Assembly (NCBI GenBank): GCA_045126815.1 | Contig: JBGVPD010000093.1 | Location: 1-36,546 of the forward strand | Source: RGIG1995 sp045126815 | GTDB taxonomy: Bacteria; Bacillota; Clostridia; Oscillospirales; CAG-272 | Length of the DNA: 36,546 nucleotides | Direction of reading: 5' to 3' | In this document: positions 16,102 to 24,914 of the stretch, one piece after another | Layout: each line of letters opens with the position of its first letter | How positions within the stretch are numbered: position 1 is the stretch's first letter | Position numbers and translations under genes: made by a program | The notes under the pieces: generated by a model | Seen by the model: only the letters and a program-made list of their open reading frames with translations | Databases searched by the model: none | Told to the model about the DNA's origin: nothing

Positions 16102-17227
16102 TTTTAATAGTGTCGATTATTCTTCTTTTTAGACCGACTCGGGTGTATTTCTTTAGTATTTTTTCAAATGGCATATTATTTAAATCTTGTTTGAATGATG
16201 ATGCCTTATTTGAATATGAAGACGAGACAGAAAGGTTTGGTTGTTTTTTTGCAATATCTTTCTGTGTCGTGGGATATACGTTTATTTTGTCTTTTATTTG
16301 TTCAAATAACCGCTTTCCTTTTTCGGTGTTTATCATAACAGCCGATATTCCCTTATTATCGGAAATTTCGGGTATGGTGTTTTCAATACCCCAAAAGTCG
16401 CCTATCGTTATATCACCCTGACGGTTCATTGAAGTAAAATTACATTCCGTACAAGAGGGACGCAGACATACGTCATATCTGAACAGTTCGATAAAACTGC
16501 CCGTATAGTCGTTGTGCAAAATTTCGGTCTTGTCATCAAAGGTGAGTTTGGCGCTGTATTTTCTCCAACCTGACAGAGATTTGTTTCTGAAAGAAAAAAA
16601 CGTTAGCTTTTTCTTATATTTTTTCTCGATAAATTCAACGTACTTTTTCCAAACTTCAGGGCTGGGAACGCCGTGACAAATTATGTCAACGATATAGAGA
16701 TTATCTTTGTTAGGAAAAGCCTTTCTGACCGCTGCCGCCTGACAGGGTGTGCCGGTAAAGAGAATGGGTTTATCTTCATTTAACAGATCCCGTATAGCTT
16801 TGTATATTCCGACAGTATTGCTTTGAATATACTTCGAGCCTCTCATGCGGTCTCTGCCTTCAGTCGTTGACGTTGTGGTGTGTACAAGGTTCATATCATC
16901 ATCAAAGTCAGCGCCGATAATATATCCGTTATTTTCAAGGATCTTATCCGAGAGGGCGGTAAAAATTCCACCCGATGAACTGTTAAAAATTACGTTGCTA
17001 TCTTTGTGTTTTACCGCAAATGCTTCAATGCAGTTGCTTTCAGTAAGTTTATCTGAATTAACGGGGCAGAGTTTTACGCAAACTCCGCAATAAACGCAAG
17101 TATTTTCGTTAACGTTTGGGTAAAGAAAACCGTCTTTTTCAACCATTGTTATTGCATTTTTTGGGCATAAATGTTCGCACAATCCACATCCGGAGCACTT
17201 TTGGCTTAATGAAGATATATTATTCAT
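16085..17227 (-). CDS. FrhB/FdhB-type 4Fe-4S oxidoreductase of a polysaccharide locus
   Basis: A 380-residue protein with an N-terminal two-cluster ferredoxin (CSGCGLCEHLCP and CVYCGVCVKLCP) followed by a coenzyme F420 hydrogenase/dehydrogenase beta-subunit domain. Motifs include SSSGGIFTAL, GTPCQAAAVR, DIICHGVPSP and CNFTSMNRQGDITIGDFWG. Such genes often stand beside polysaccharide pyruvyl transferases in Bacillota and Bacteroidota exopolysaccharide clusters; their substrate is not known to me. The start directly abuts the flippase stop, behind AGAGGTG. It is the last gene of the operon and ends in an 18-bp tandem duplication. Confidence 0.82.
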   Translation of the reverse strand: MNNISSLSQKCSGCGLCEHLCPKNAITMVEKDGFLYPNVNENTCVYCGVCVKLCPVNSDKLTESNCIEAFAVKHKDSNVIFNSSSGGIFTALSDKILENNGYIIGADFDDDMNLVHTTTSTTEGRDRMRGSKYIQSNTVGIYKAIRDLLNEDKPILFTGTPCQAAAVRKAFPNKDNLYIVDIICHGVPSPEVWKKYVEFIEKKYKKKLTFFSFRNKSLSGWRKYSAKLTFDDKTEILHNDYTGSFIELFRYDVCLRPSCTECNFTSMNRQGDITIGDFWGIENTIPEISDNKGISAVMINTEKGKRLFEQIKDKINVYPTTQKDIAKKQPNLSVSSSYSNKASSFKQDLNNMPFEKILKKYTRVGLKRRIIDTIKKFLKR

Positions 17228-18655
17228 TTAGGCACCTCTTTTTACAATTTTCTTTACAAAACCTAAAGCAAATCTTATAAGTCCGATTATGTCGTACCTG
17301 AAAATGAATACCAATACGATAAACGAACAAGAACTAACAATATAAGATAAAACGTTATTCAAAGAGAGGGTAACGATAATGCTTTGAGCCAAAAGAACGC
17401 ATACCGCAACTGTCATTTTGGTCTTTTGATAATATATGGGAACTATCTTTCCTGTGCTGTAAATTCTGACCACCCATAAAACGAAATAACTGCAGACCGT
17501 AGCAATAGCAGAACCTATAATGCCTATTCTGAACACAACTACTAAAAGTATGTTTACAGTTAAGCTTACAACAACGCCGATAAGATTTGTTACAAGTGCC
17601 ATAGTGGTCTTTTTGTTTGCCGAGTATATAGAGCCTAAGAATTGTGCAAACGAAAAGAAGCTTATTGCAACTAACAAAAAGGGCATAACCTGCCATGCGG
17701 AGAAGTAGTCTTTTCCGAGAAATACGGACGTTATGGGTTTACAGAAAATAATCAAGAATGACGATACTAAAATAATAACGGAGAATATCTGGTTGTGAAT
17801 TTGTGTGTAAAAGTCAGATATATCTTTTTTCTTGAATTCCTGGTTGGCTGACATCTGCCATGCTTGGAAGAATATAGTAACGATAACGGTTAACAAACTG
17901 GGGATTTTGTGTCCTGCGGCATAGATACCGTTAGCAGCCTCGCCGATAGCCGTTGTAATGATAATTCTGTCGATAAAGCTCGAAACCCACCAGCATACAG
18001 CGTTGGGGATAAGAGGCAGTGAGAATTTCATCATTTCCTTGGTTAAGGGTTTGGTAACGGATCTTAAATCAAATTTTCTGTAATTGCCGAGGAAGATATA
18101 CAGTATAATGCAGGAGAGAAGGTTTGCAAGGATATATCCGAGCATATAACCATTTATGCCCCAACCGAGAACAACGATAAATATTACGTTTAATATCAGT
18201 ACGAAAACGGTGAGTAATACACTGTCGACTGTAAATAAAACGGTTTTATCTACAGCTCTCGAATATTGAGAAAGCAAACTTCTGAAAAATCCTACGGCTG
18301 AATTGGCAACTACCAGCCATACGAATGTTTGGTCAATGAAAAATGACGCTATTCCACCACCCGCGCACAGTATTGCCGTACCTACTAAAGACATAACTAT
18401 ACCTGTGGAGTAAACTGCCTTTTTATCGTAATCGTTGTCCATCGCATAACGAAATACCGCTTCGTATATGGTGAACGAGAATATGGGCATAAGCAGTGAA
18501 ACTACTGCCTGCATTATGTCTACAGTACCGTATTCGGCACTCGACATAACGCGAGTATAGAGCGGAACGAGGATCACTTGCAGAAGTTTTGAGCCGATAT
18601 TACCTATTGCGAAAAGAATTACGTTTTTTATAAGTCTTTCATTTCTTGTGCTCAA
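17228..18655 (-). CDS. Wzx-like polysaccharide flippase
   Basis: A 475-residue integral membrane protein with roughly 12-14 hydrophobic segments, of the MATE-like polysaccharide flippase family. It begins NVILFAIGNIGSKLLQVILV and shows the typical PLYTRVMSSAEYG segment. It should flip lipid-linked repeat units across the membrane for polymerisation. The only credible start is a TTG (18653-18655) behind AGGGAG with 7-nt spacing, overlapping the stop of the pyruvyl transferase. It pairs with the Wzy-like polymerase gene in the same operon. Confidence 0.88.
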   Translation of the reverse strand: MSTRNERLIKNVILFAIGNIGSKLLQVILVPLYTRVMSSAEYGTVDIMQAVVSLLMPIFSFTIYEAVFRYAMDNDYDKKAVYSTGIVMSLVGTAILCAGGGIASFFIDQTFVWLVVANSAVGFFRSLLSQYSRAVDKTVLFTVDSVLLTVFVLILNVIFIVVLGWGINGYMLGYILANLLSCIILYIFLGNYRKFDLRSVTKPLTKEMMKFSLPLIPNAVCWWVSSFIDRIIITTAIGEAANGIYAAGHKIPSLLTVIVTIFFQAWQMSANQEFKKKDISDFYTQIHNQIFSVIILVSSFLIIFCKPITSVFLGKDYFSAWQVMPFLLVAISFFSFAQFLGSIYSANKKTTMALVTNLIGVVVSLTVNILLVVVFRIGIIGSAIATVCSYFVLWVVRIYSTGKIVPIYYQKTKMTVAVCVLLAQSIIVTLSLNNVLSYIVSSCSFIVLVFIFRYDIIGLIRFALGFVKKIVKRGA

Positions 18656-19746
18656 AGTTCCACTCCCTCACTTTCATTGGTGGGGTTAAGAAAACTGTCA
18701 ATAAAATCAAAAGAGAACTGTCTGTCTTTTTCAAGCAATTCTTTTTTTAGTGTAAAATCGGGTAAGTCTACTGTAGGTGTAAAGTTTTCTCCCGATATGT
18801 TTCTTGAAGTTAATCCGTATCTTTCGGTTATATCCGAAATTCTCGAGCCTACCCCTGCTTTTGCGGGGGGCATATCGAAGAAGAAATTCTTTTCAAAGTT
18901 AATGGAAAACGCAACGCTGTGGAAAGAGTTTGTAACAACGTAATCTGCGTTGAGCATATAGTTTACCCAATCATCAGGACCTGCCGTAAAATCATAATCT
19001 GCATTATGACGGTGCAGTTTTGAATAGCTGATCGTCTTTATAGGCAGACCTGTCTTTTTAGAAAGTTCTTCGGCATAATTCCATATATTTTCGCTGTTAA
19101 ATACCGTGTAAACAAATATGTAACCGCCTTTTTGTTGAGAGGAATCTTTTTTGCAAATGTTTTTCCAATATTCTTTGGTAAGAAGAAGGGTAGGATCAAC
19201 TACAACCGGAACGTCTTTATTTGAAATGTCTTTTATAATTTTTGCCGCCTGTTTTTCTCTTACAGAAATATAGTCAAAGTCGGAAAGTAAGTTTTTGATT
19301 TTTTCGTGATGCTTTTCTTCAAGGCTCGAAAGACCGAAACTACCTGCATAGGATACTTTTTTTACGTTGTTTTTGGGAAAATCCAAAAAATAATAGAAAT
19401 CATTGTCAGTAAGATTATAGTTCCAGATCTGGTCACTTCCCGCAACTATGATATCATAGTCGTTTGGGGTATCTTTTGACAAAGGAATATATTTTTTTCC
19501 GAATTTTTTAAAGTTATTAGTTCTCTTGATTGCAACAGATAAGTTTATAAGGTGGGCAAGAGTGTATTTAATGTCAAAAATGTTCTTAAAATCAAACACA
19601 CTGTTCGTGCTGTCTATAAGGGGGCATCTGTGATCTAAAAAACTAACGTTATTATTATCTGAAGATAAAACCTGACGTAAAGCGGCAGCCTGAAGCGAGG
19701 TACCGTAATTTATAGCGGTAGGAAACGTTAAAATCCCTATATTCAT
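18652..19746 (-). CDS. polysaccharide pyruvyl transferase family protein
   Basis: A 364-residue member of the PS_pyruv_trans/CsaB-WcaK family, which adds pyruvate ketals to sugars using phosphoenolpyruvate. The N-terminal MNIGILTFPTAINYGTSLQAA, central DIIVAGSDQIWN, KVSYAGSFG and C-terminal VVTNSFHSVAFSI are characteristic. Pyruvylation would add negative charge to the polymer. Start is ATG behind AGGGAG, 6 nt after the GT4 gene. The next gene but one is the FrhB-like protein usually seen with this family. Confidence 0.87.
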   Translation of the reverse strand: MNIGILTFPTAINYGTSLQAAALRQVLSSDNNNVSFLDHRCPLIDSTNSVFDFKNIFDIKYTLAHLINLSVAIKRTNNFKKFGKKYIPLSKDTPNDYDIIVAGSDQIWNYNLTDNDFYYFLDFPKNNVKKVSYAGSFGLSSLEEKHHEKIKNLLSDFDYISVREKQAAKIIKDISNKDVPVVVDPTLLLTKEYWKNICKKDSSQQKGGYIFVYTVFNSENIWNYAEELSKKTGLPIKTISYSKLHRHNADYDFTAGPDDWVNYMLNADYVVTNSFHSVAFSINFEKNFFFDMPPAKAGVGSRISDITERYGLTSRNISGENFTPTVDLPDFTLKKELLEKDRQFSFDFIDSFLNPTNESEGVEL

Positions 19747-19752
19747 ATTAGG

Positions 19753-20859
19753 TTATTCTCCCTTTTTGAAAAAATCTTGCAGTTTTTTTGCTTCTGTTTT
19801 ACAGTCGTAACCTTTTTGTTTGATTATTTCTTTTCCGCCTGTAAATTTAATGTTTTCCGTTTCAATTATTACATCAGCCCATTCTTCTGCGCTCTTTTCC
19901 AAAGATACGAAGTTTATGCTGTTTGTCATATTTATTTCTTTTGCAACAGCTTCTTCGCTTGTAACGCTTGGAACGTCGGATGCCTGAGCTTCGATCAACG
20001 AAACGGGAAATCCTTCGGTAAGAGATGGAAGAACGAAAACGTCAACTGCGTTAAGGAGGCGAGATATATCCGTTCTTGCAAGGGTAAATATGACGTTTTT
20101 TTCAAATTTCAATTCTTTGGCGTATGAAAGAATACTGTCGCGAAGTTTACCGTCACCGATAAAAAGAAGAACGGAGTCAGGTCTCTTTTTTTGTACTTCT
20201 TTGAACACGTCGAGCAAAAAGAACTGGTTTTTTTCGATGCACATTCTTCCGACGTGACCGATGACAAAAGTGTTTTTATCAATGCCGAATTCTTTTCTGA
20301 CTTCTTCTTCAATGCTTTCATATGGGTGGAATTTATCTGTGTCTATAGCATTTGGTATTATAACAGCTTTTTGTGAAAGCTTATTTCCAAACATAAAGTC
20401 AGCCGCTTTTTGTGAACAAGCCCAGTAATCAGTAGCATATTTATCCACGACTTTTTGATTTTTGTTATGGAAAAAGGGAACGAGGTATTTCATAACGATA
20501 TTTCCCCACGAGTGTTTTGCGGTGTGGGCGTGGATTATTCTTTTCGGTATCCCGTGTTTCTTCGCCATTTTCAAAAAGTCGATATTTGTAAGGCCCGAGT
20601 AGTTACACCATAATGCATCGTACTGATTTGATTTAAAAATCATTTTGAGCTTTTTTCTGTACATAAAGGGATGTCTTACTCTGTTCGGCAGATATATAAT
20701 ATTGCCGTTTTTTATTCTGTTGGCAAAAGAGATCTTACCGCATATGAAGGCGAAATCTGTAACGATCTCGCTGTTGTCAAAGTTTTCTGTATACGCAAGT
20801 ACTGCATTTTCAACACCGCCGGGCGGTTCTTTAAGACCTGCAATCAATATTCGAGTCAT
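19753..20859 (-). CDS. family 4 glycosyltransferase
   Basis: A 368-residue GT-B retaining glycosyltransferase. The N-terminal GGVENAVLAY, the HIVxxH-like IIHAHTAKHSWG, the FVIGHVGRMCIEKNQ segment and the nucleotide-sugar motif VFVLPSLTEGFPVSLIEAQAS (in part) are present. It resembles capsule enzymes of the EpsF type. It is separated by 5 nt from the polymerase gene. Donor and acceptor are not predictable. Confidence 0.9.
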   Translation of the reverse strand: MTRILIAGLKEPPGGVENAVLAYTENFDNSEIVTDFAFICGKISFANRIKNGNIIYLPNRVRHPFMYRKKLKMIFKSNQYDALWCNYSGLTNIDFLKMAKKHGIPKRIIHAHTAKHSWGNIVMKYLVPFFHNKNQKVVDKYATDYWACSQKAADFMFGNKLSQKAVIIPNAIDTDKFHPYESIEEEVRKEFGIDKNTFVIGHVGRMCIEKNQFFLLDVFKEVQKKRPDSVLLFIGDGKLRDSILSYAKELKFEKNVIFTLARTDISRLLNAVDVFVLPSLTEGFPVSLIEAQASDVPSVTSEEAVAKEINMTNSINFVSLEKSAEEWADVIIETENIKFTGGKEIIKQKGYDCKTEAKKLQDFFKKGE

Positions 20860-20864
20860 AATTT

Positions 20865-22553
20865 TTATTCCTCTTTCGTTTTGTTGTTGGATTTAAATCT
20901 GTTTGTCAGTTTCTGATAAAGAAAATAAATAATTCCGTTTTTATGATGATCGTCGTAATTATATGCAAAGCCGAGGAGTAACCAGAATAACGTTGCGTTA
21001 ATGGAAAATACCATAAAAATATCTGAAATAAACACGGCTATTCCCGCAAAAGTTATTACCGATACGATCAAAAATGCCCTTGTAGGTGAATAACGTTTGT
21101 TGATAAAGTTTTTTACAACTGAAAGCATAACGAGTAAGAATAATGCTGCAAGTACGCAAAAACCTGCTAGTCCCGTCTCAACAAGAACGTCTAGATATCC
21201 GTTGTGAGGGGCGGATGAAAATCTTGCCAACAATGTTTCAGGATTGTTTGCTTTAGCGAATGTGGCAAGATTTCTGGGGGAAGTTCCAAAAATTGGGGCA
21301 TTTAAAAATACTTCAACAGTGTGTTTCCAACGTTTGAATCTTCCGTTTGAAATATCTGCTTTATTTAAGTCTGTTCTGCCGATATTTTCAACGTGTTTGT
21401 CGTTTTCGGGTGATGAATCGTCATCCTCGTTATCGGGAGAATCTGTAGTGTCTTCGGTGTTGGGAGTGGATGTTGTCTCGTCATTAGTAGGAGGAACGGA
21501 GGTTTCCTCGTTGGTGGAAGAATCTGTGTTTTCCTCGTTATTGTTGTTGGTTAATTCGTCTTTTTGGGGGTTATCAGGGTTGTGGTTGTCCAAAGCGGGA
21601 TCTGTTAGTTCAAAATCGTAACCCGAAATCGAATACAGTTTTGTATAAATAGAGGTTGCATTTGCCGTCAAAGGAGAATTTTCAGGGAATGCGTATGTTT
21701 TTATATATGGAATGGCAGTTTTTGTGCCGATGAATAACATGATGCAAATGCCGAGAGAGACAACGGTCATAATAGAACCTTTTACAATGTCGGCAATTAC
21801 CAATTTTTCTTTTTTTAGGATAGCTTTATAACCGATAAATACAGCGAGAGACAAGAATAACAGTATTAAAGTTGCTCTTGAACCGCCGAGAATTATATAA
21901 AGAAGTTGAGTCGTAATGTTTATAAAATTAAGAATACGCAATATTATGTTTTTGTTTTTTGCAAAAAATCTAACCGAGGCAAAAAGAACTACGACAGACG
22001 TCGCGCCTGCATAGTTGGGATCTTGTAAAATTCCCCAAAGTCTTGAGAATTCATTACTGAAACCTTGATTTGTCTTGCCGAAGATACCGCGTCCCATAAC
22101 AACAATATCAACGTTAAAAAAGTACATCAATACAGAAGCAAACACTACTATAAACCATACGATGCTTAACGTTGCCGTTGTGTAGTCAAGCTTTTTTGAT
22201 ATCTGTTCTTTCGTGTCGCCAAAAGCAAAACAAAACAGTATAAAATATTCTATCATAAGCGTGGCAATAAATTTCAGATTGTCAAATAATCCGAATTTTA
22301 TATTTATAACGCTTGAAATAACGCATATAGCGACGAAAAGTACTAACAGGTCTTGCGCTTTTCCGCTGATAGATTTTCTGTTGACAATAAGGTCTGATAT
22401 TATCAAAACGGCGCCAAATCCGAAGATCGCGGCAGATATAAAATTGTTGTCAATAAGGAAATTCAGAGGTAAAACCTCTCTTATTGCCGTGTAAACGATA
22501 ATAAAGCATATATACAGGGTGTTTATGGGTGTAAGTTTTAATTTTTTAAACAT
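20865..22553 (-). CDS. Wzy/O-antigen ligase-like polymerase with a low-complexity extracellular loop
   Basis: A 562-residue membrane protein with about 11-12 membrane segments, of the Wzy_C/RfaL family that polymerises or ligates lipid-linked oligosaccharide. The large periplasm-side loop contains GRFKRWKHTVEVFLNAPIF followed by the SSAPHNGYLDVLVETG segment, typical of the family. Just before it, residues ~316-388 form an Asp/Asn/Glu/Ser/Thr/Pro-rich low-complexity stretch with repeats such as NNNNEEN, TNEET, TNDET and NTEDTTDSP, which lengthens the loop by some 70 residues. The start follows AAAGGA, 28 nt after the GT2 gene. Confidence 0.85.
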   Translation of the reverse strand: MFKKLKLTPINTLYICFIIVYTAIREVLPLNFLIDNNFISAAIFGFGAVLIISDLIVNRKSISGKAQDLLVLFVAICVISSVINIKFGLFDNLKFIATLMIEYFILFCFAFGDTKEQISKKLDYTTATLSIVWFIVVFASVLMYFFNVDIVVMGRGIFGKTNQGFSNEFSRLWGILQDPNYAGATSVVVLFASVRFFAKNKNIILRILNFINITTQLLYIILGGSRATLILLFLSLAVFIGYKAILKKEKLVIADIVKGSIMTVVSLGICIMLFIGTKTAIPYIKTYAFPENSPLTANATSIYTKLYSISGYDFELTDPALDNHNPDNPQKDELTNNNNEENTDSSTNEETSVPPTNDETTSTPNTEDTTDSPDNEDDDSSPENDKHVENIGRTDLNKADISNGRFKRWKHTVEVFLNAPIFGTSPRNLATFAKANNPETLLARFSSAPHNGYLDVLVETGLAGFCVLAALFLLVMLSVVKNFINKRYSPTRAFLIVSVITFAGIAVFISDIFMVFSINATLFWLLLGFAYNYDDHHKNGIIYFLYQKLTNRFKSNNKTKEE

Positions 22554-22581
22554 ACTATAATCCTTTAAACTTTTCTAAAAA

Positions 22582-23610
22582 TTAGCGGTTTACAATAAAA
22601 TGAGCCATAGAGACCAAAGGAGAAACAATGAAAGTATTTTTAGATTTGAATATAGCTGTTACAATTTTCATTGCAATTCCGTTAGGAACGTAGTCTGACA
22701 GAACCTGTTCTGTCATAGAATCTGTAAGGACGAGCTTCATTTGCTGTTTTTGTTCAGCTTTTGAAAGGTTAGCTTTTTTAGATTTATTTTTCAAAAATAC
22801 TGACATAAGGTGCTTTACGTAGGAAAAATACAAAAGCTGAAGGTATTCTTCTGTTTCGGCGTTAACCGTTTTTAAATATTCTCTTTCAAGTGTATATTTT
22901 CTTTTGCATAGGTCAAAAAACTCGGGAGCGTATGCGCTGACAAGTGTTTCGTGCGCAGGTTTTCTGTAGTTTGAAAGAGTGTCGGGAATAACCTTTATGT
23001 ATGTTGCTTTTGAAAAAAGGTCTATATTGTAGAGAAAATCTTCAATGAGCTTTGTTTTTTCAAATTGTATTTGACACTTGTCAACAAAGCTTTTTTTGTA
23101 AAGCTTGTTCCACGCGAAAGGAAAGACTTTGCTGCGGTTAAGCATAGCAAATATGTCGGCAGTTTCCCTAGACGATGTACTTTCTTTTTGTTCGGGAGAC
23201 AGCTTTTCAATTTTTTTGATGCTTCCGTCTTTGTTTTCAAAGACGCGGTTAATTCCGAAAACGACCATTTCTGTATTTTCGTCTAAAGCATTAAAAGCTT
23301 TTTCAAGCAGATCATTCTCCATATAGTCGTCGGAGTCAAGAAAGCAGATGTATTTGCCGTTAGCCGCCGAATATCCCGTATTTCGAGCAAAGCCGAGTCC
23401 TTGGTTTTGCTCTTTGTGAATTACTTTTATTCTACTGTCCTGAGATGCGTATTTGTCGCAGATCTCAGGGCATTTATCAGGTGATTTATCGTCAACTAAT
23501 ATAAGTTCAAAATTGGTATATGTTTGGTTAAGAACGCTGTTTATTGAAAAATCAAGGTATTTTTCAACCCCGTAAACAGGCATTATAACGCTAATTAAGG
23601 CTTTTTCCAC
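22582..23610 (-). CDS. family 2 glycosyltransferase, first gene of the capsule operon
   Basis: A 342-residue GT2 enzyme with LISVIMPVYGVEKYLDFS, ELILVDDKSPDKCPEICDKY and the metal-binding CFLDSDDYMEN. The first ~110 residues resemble the GT2 next to glf, but the C-terminal halves differ. The start is a GTG (23608-23610) behind GGGGGA. A near-consensus promoter lies just upstream. It probably adds an early sugar of the repeat unit; specificity is unknown. Confidence 0.9.
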   Translation of the reverse strand: MEKALISVIMPVYGVEKYLDFSINSVLNQTYTNFELILVDDKSPDKCPEICDKYASQDSRIKVIHKEQNQGLGFARNTGYSAANGKYICFLDSDDYMENDLLEKAFNALDENTEMVVFGINRVFENKDGSIKKIEKLSPEQKESTSSRETADIFAMLNRSKVFPFAWNKLYKKSFVDKCQIQFEKTKLIEDFLYNIDLFSKATYIKVIPDTLSNYRKPAHETLVSAYAPEFFDLCKRKYTLEREYLKTVNAETEEYLQLLYFSYVKHLMSVFLKNKSKKANLSKAEQKQQMKLVLTDSMTEQVLSDYVPNGIAMKIVTAIFKSKNTFIVSPLVSMAHFIVNR

Positions 23611-23643
23611 ACAAAATCCCCCATTCTATAATTATTCCATTAT

Positions 23644-23672
23644 ATTATACACTAATATACATTAAAAGTCAA
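23644..23672 (-). promoter_or_regulatory. sigma-A promoter of the capsule operon
   Basis: Minus strand -35 TTGACT (23667-23672), 17-bp spacer, -10 TATAAT (23644-23649), about 30 nt before the GTG start. One mismatch in twelve; it lies right after the bidirectional terminator. Confidence 0.82.
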
Positions 23673-23692
23673 ATAGGATCAAATTAAAAAAA

Positions 23693-23737
23693 GCTCAAAT
23701 GGAACGAGAAAAATTTGTTCCACTTGAGCGTTTTTTT
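23693..23737. terminator. intrinsic terminator after the YeiH gene
   Basis: GCTCAA-A-TGGAAC (23693-23705) pairs with GTTCCA-C-TTGAGC (23717-23729) with one internal mismatch. It is flanked by an A-run on the left and a T-run on the right, so it can work on both strands; on the minus strand it ends the transporter transcript. Confidence 0.88.
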
Positions 23738-23799
23738 ATGTATAGGAGATTAAATTAAAGAGTATGACTCCAATTATCTTTTTTTACTTGTTAAGTTTT

Positions 23800-24825
23800 T
23801 TACATTAGTCCCATGCACCAGATAACAACAAGCGCCGTTAACGTCACCAATGTATCAATCGTAATTCCATAGAACATAGGAGCAAGACCGGCTTTCTTAA
23901 AGTCTGTTATGCTCGTGCCTAAGCCGATTGCCGCTAGGGCGGTAACCATCAAGAACTTGCTGGTGGTTTTTATAACTCCACCCACAGTTGCAGGAATAAA
24001 GCCTACGCTATTTAAGACAGCCAACAGCAGAAAACCGCCTATAAACCAAGGGATTATTTTCACAATGTTTACTTTTTGATCCTTGTTTGCTTCTTTGAGT
24101 TCTTTCTGCTTTATACGTGTGCCGATGTATGCAAATACCAACACGGTAGGAATGATTGCAATTGTACGGGTGAGTTTAACCATTGTAGCAAAATCACCTG
24201 CAATTTCGGAAAAAGCATATCCCGAAGCCACAACGCTTGCGGTATCGTTTACGGATGTTCCTGCCCATATTCCGTATGCAATATCAGTCATTTTCAATAG
24301 TTTGCCCATAATGGGATATAAAGCTACCATGATCATATCAAAAATAAACGTTGAAGACATAGCAAAGGCAATATCTTTGTCGTCGGCATCAATTACCGGA
24401 GAAATAGCCGCAATAGCAGAGCCGCCACAAATACCTGTTCCGGCAGAGATCAGATTGCTCAGTTTCCAATTTAAACCGAAAAGTTTGCGAATAAAATATC
24501 CGCCGCCAAAGCACATAGCAAAGGTAAAGATCATTACAAAAAAGGTCATTTTGCCCACAGACATAATCGTATTGATAGATAATGATGCGCCCAAAAGTAT
24601 AATAGCAAGTTTCAATATTCTTTTAGAGGTAAATTTCAAAGCCGGTTTCATCCAAGACGGATGGAAAAAGCTATTGATAATTGTGCCCATAAATAAAGCA
24701 ATAATTGATGCGCCAAGTAACCCGCCGGGAATTATATTTTCCAAAAATACGGATACTCCTGCTACACCAAAGCATATAGCAACGCCCAATATGAACATAT
24801 AACGGTCTTTTGTTTTCGAACTCAT
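23800..24825 (-). CDS. YeiH family putative sulfate exporter
   Basis: A 341-residue membrane protein with about ten segments, family Cons_hypoth698/YeiH. Signature stretches are GLLGASIIALFMG, LAIILLGASLSINT, SNLISAGTGICGGSAIAAISPVI (in part), WAGTSVNDTASVVA and the C-terminal GLGTSITDFKKAG. The family is annotated as a sulfate or sulfonate exporter on limited evidence. It is a single-gene unit with its own promoter and terminator. No LysR regulator, which often accompanies yeiH, is adjacent. Confidence 0.87.
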   Translation of the reverse strand: MSSKTKDRYMFILGVAICFGVAGVSVFLENIIPGGLLGASIIALFMGTIINSFFHPSWMKPALKFTSKRILKLAIILLGASLSINTIMSVGKMTFFVMIFTFAMCFGGGYFIRKLFGLNWKLSNLISAGTGICGGSAIAAISPVIDADDKDIAFAMSSTFIFDMIMVALYPIMGKLLKMTDIAYGIWAGTSVNDTASVVASGYAFSEIAGDFATMVKLTRTIAIIPTVLVFAYIGTRIKQKELKEANKDQKVNIVKIIPWFIGGFLLLAVLNSVGFIPATVGGVIKTTSKFLMVTALAAIGLGTSITDFKKAGLAPMFYGITIDTLVTLTALVVIWCMGLM

Positions 24826-24853
24826 AATGTTACTCCTTTGATAAAATCAATTC

Positions 24854-24882
24854 ATTATATCAAAGTTGCAAGATTATTGCAA
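24854..24882 (-). promoter_or_regulatory. sigma-A promoter of the YeiH gene
   Basis: Minus strand -35 TTGCAA (24877-24882), 17-bp spacer, -10 TATAAT (24854-24859). TTGCAA is repeated within the spacer, and the -35 lies in the small palindrome TTATTGCAATAA, so an operator here is possible. The ribosome binding site is AAAGGAG. Confidence 0.72.
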
Positions 24883-24914
24883 TAAGTTTTGTTTAAATCT
24901 TACTTTTTCAGCAT

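Noticed and set aside
21360..21620. Separate gene on the plus strand opposite the low-complexity part of the polymerase
   Set aside because: The Ser/Val-rich frame is the antisense of the acidic insert and has no start signal; it is a composition artefact.
24083..24802. 239-codon plus-strand frame antisense to the YeiH gene
   Set aside because: A mirror frame of a membrane protein gene; the minus-strand protein has the family signatures, promoter and terminator.
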